Source of the DNA: JACPSX01 sp035288405 [NCBI: bacterium]
GTDB taxonomy: Bacteria; JACPSX01
Assembly: GCA_035288405.1 (NCBI GenBank)
Contig: DATEAK010000051.1
Location: forward strand, 1-8,018
Direction: 5' to 3'
Length of the DNA stretch: 8,018 nt
A program made the position numbers and the translations under genes. Every line of letters begins with the position of its first letter. Position 1 is the stretch's first letter. The notes under the pieces were generated by a model. It was not told the origin of the DNA. It saw only the letters and a program-made list of their open reading frames with translations, and did no database searches. Of the stretch, positions 6,267 to 8,018 are shown piece by piece.

Positions 6267-8018
6267 TGGATGAGAAGACAACCAGAAAAGAGTTGATCGA
6301 CAAAGCTCTTAAGGCATCCGGTTGGTTTCCGATCGTGCGCTACCGTCCCGGAGCATCCTATGAGACCGCCGCCGTTGAAGAGTATGAAACCGCAGAGGGT
6401 CCCGCCGATTACGTCCTGTTTCATAAAGGGGAGGCACTGGCGGCCGTCGAAGCTAAGAAACTCGGCCTCGGTCCCCAAAACGTCCTTGTTCAGGCTCAGC
6501 GTTACGCTCGGGGGTTCCGAGGTGGCCCATTCAACTTCCACGGCTTCCAGCTCCCGTTCATCTACTCTACAAACGGCCAAGTTTTCTGGTTCCAAGACCT
6601 GCGCGAACGAGACAGCCGATCAAGACAGGTCGCGAAGGTCCATACCCCGTCTGCTCTTCGGGAGTTCCTCTCCCGGGATGGCACTGCCGCATGCAACTGG
6701 CTTCAGGATCATCCCGTCGATCAGGGATTCCTTCATCCCTATCAGCGCGCCGCAATCGCCAGAGTGGAGGAAGCTCTCCTGGCAGGCAAGCGCCGGATGC
6801 TCGTTGCCATGGCCACGGGAACTGGGAAGACCTTCACCACTATAGGGCTAATTTACCGTCTCATGAAATCCGGCTTCGCGCGGCGGATTCTCTTCCTCGT
6901 GGATCGCCGCGCGCTGGCGGCCCAGGCGGCCGGAGCCATGGCGGTTTTTGAGCCCGAACCCGGCCTCAAATTTGATCGAATATACGAAGTCTTCAGCCAA
7001 CGGTTCCGCCGAGAAGACCTGGAAGAGCAGTTCAAGTTCGATCCGAAAGAGTTTCCCCCCGAATATCTCATTGATCCGAAATCTCGGGATGTGTTCGTCT
7101 ATGTCTCTACGATTCAGCGAATGCGGATCAACCTCTTCGGTCCGGAGGGCGCGTTCGGTATGGGACGAGGCGACGCCGACGAGGAAGCGGACGCACATGC
7201 TGAGGACATTCCCATCCACGCCTTTGACTGCATCATCGCGGACGAATGCCACCGTGGGTACACCTCTTCCGAGGAGAGTAAGTGGCGAGAGGTTCTGGAC
7301 CATTTTGACGCCGTAAAGATCGGCCTCACCGCGACTCCGGCCGCCCACACAAAGGCATATTTCCAAGACGTAGTCTTCCGCTACGAGTACGAGCGAGCGG
7401 TGCGGGAAGGATATCTGGTGGACTACGACGCCGTCCGAATTCATTCGGATCTGACCATGAACGGTGTTTTCTTGAAGGAGGGAGAAGAAGTCGCTCTCAA
7501 GGATACTCAAACTGGTCAGCTCTCTTTCGATGTTTTGGAGGATGAGCGCGAGTTCGCCTCAGAGGACCTGGAGGAAAAGATCACGGCGCCGGATCGGAAT
7601 CGCAAGATCGTGGCGGAATTCTCGAAGTATGCTCGCGCCCAGGAGATGGAACACGGGACTTTTCCGAAGACTCTCGTCTTTGCTGTAAACGACTTACCTC
7701 ATATCTCCCATGCAGATCAGCTTGTGGACATGCTCCGCGAAGAGTTCGGCAAGGGGGACGCCTTCGTGCAGAAAATTACGGGAAGCCCCACGGTGGACCG
7801 TCCTCTTCAGCGGATCCGGGAGTTTCGGAACCGCCCGCAGCCGGGGATCGTTGTCACAGTGGATATGCTTTCCACCGGGATCGATATCCCCAAACTGGAA
7901 AACATCCTGTTCCTTCGACCGGTCAAGTCCCGAATCCTCTTCGAGCAGATGCTCGGCCGCGGTACCCGCAAGTGTGACGAGATCCACAAGAGCCACTTCA
8001 CTGTGTTCGACGCGGTTG
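6266..8018 (+). CDS. hsdR: Type I restriction endonuclease R subunit (3' end beyond window)
   Basis: HsdR is the motor and nuclease subunit of type I restriction-modification complexes: it translocates DNA using ATP and cuts unmodified DNA, working with HsdM and HsdS. The frame stays open for 584 codons to the window edge. The N-terminal PD-(D/E)XK nuclease shows D48 (P-A-D-Y), E62 and K64 (E-A-K-K). The helicase has Walker A A-T-G-T-G-K-T (183-189), F-L-V-D-R-R motif Ia, motif II D-E-C-H (326-329), L-T-A-T-P (354-358), motif V S-T-G-I-D-I-P (536-542) and motif VI Q-M-L-G-R-G-T-R (561-568). An acidic loop (about 307-317) precedes motif II. Catalytic residues are all present, so the visible part looks functional. 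The ATG at 6266 is taken as start; GTG at 6263 directly before it is equally possible, and the ribosome binding site is weak. hsdM and hsdS are expected downstream, outside this window. It may have been acquired horizontally. Confidence 0.93.
   Translation, partial: MDEKTTRKELIDKALKASGWFPIVRYRPGASYETAAVEEYETAEGPADYVLFHKGEALAAVEAKKLGLGPQNVLVQAQRYARGFRGGPFNFHGFQLPFIYSTNGQVFWFQDLRERDSRSRQVAKVHTPSALREFLSRDGTAACNWLQDHPVDQGFLHPYQRAAIARVEEALLAGKRRMLVAMATGTGKTFTTIGLIYRLMKSGFARRILFLVDRRALAAQAAGAMAVFEPEPGLKFDRIYEVFSQRFRREDLEEQFKFDPKEFPPEYLIDPKSRDVFVYVSTIQRMRINLFGPEGAFGMGRGDADEEADAHAEDIPIHAFDCIIADECHRGYTSSEESKWREVLDHFDAVKIGLTATPAAHTKAYFQDVVFRYEYERAVREGYLVDYDAVRIHSDLTMNGVFLKEGEEVALKDTQTGQLSFDVLEDEREFASEDLEEKITAPDRNRKIVAEFSKYARAQEMEHGTFPKTLVFAVNDLPHISHADQLVDMLREEFGKGDAFVQKITGSPTVDRPLQRIREFRNRPQPGIVVTVDMLSTGIDIPKLENILFLRPVKSRILFEQMLGRGTRKCDEIHKSHFTVFDAV

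Noticed and set aside
6848-7510. 220-codon open frame on the - strand within the restriction gene
   Set aside because: It is opposite the HsdR motor domain containing intact helicase motifs II and III; no independent support.
1-8018. CRISPR array, tRNA, rRNA or insertion sequence
   Set aside because: No regularly spaced direct repeats, no cloverleaf or rRNA-like stretch and no transposase frame or terminal inverted repeats were seen.

Overview
The window is bacterial, GC-rich by eye, with six co-oriented genes on the + strand: four complete, plus one cut at the left edge and one at the right edge. It uses TTG, GTG and ATG starts, and most genes have recognisable purine-rich ribosome binding sites. 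The secreted protein with a Sec signal peptide, the TPR genes and the adjacent dprA-topA pair suggest a diderm lineage such as Deltaproteobacteria (in the broad sense), NC10/Methylomirabilota, Nitrospirota or Acidobacteriota. No single phylum can be fixed from the sequence alone.

Left region (1-1763): the end of a TPR protein, a single-pass membrane protein whose periplasmic part resembles FliL, and a second TPR protein with an acidic linker and a C-terminal amphipathic helix. The genes are 21-25 bp apart and look like one transcription unit. They could form a membrane-associated scaffold, but their function is not known.

Middle region (1848-6119): a secreted protein made of two related copies of a beta-rich domain usually found in LysM/FlgT-like envelope proteins, then dprA (single-stranded DNA-binding, RecA-loading protein for transformation and recombination) and topA (DNA topoisomerase I). 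dprA and topA overlap by ATGA and should be translationally coupled. Both are driven by a near-consensus sigma-70 promoter (TTGACG - 16 bp - TATAAT) that starts on the stop codon of the secreted-protein gene. A 7-bp GC-rich inverted repeat covers that stop codon and the -35 box.

Right region (6120-8018): after a 146-bp gap with an extended -10 element and a possible 23-codon leader ORF, a type I restriction endonuclease R subunit (HsdR) begins and runs off the window with its reading frame open. It carries the PD-(D/E)XK nuclease residues and helicase motifs I, II, III, V and VI. In many bacteria topA is followed by housekeeping genes such as trmFO, so the end of topA probably marks the edge of an acquired restriction-modification locus. 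I see no fundamentally new system here. The most interesting points are the topA/hsdR junction, the FliL-like protein between TPR genes, and the palindrome-overlapped dprA promoter.
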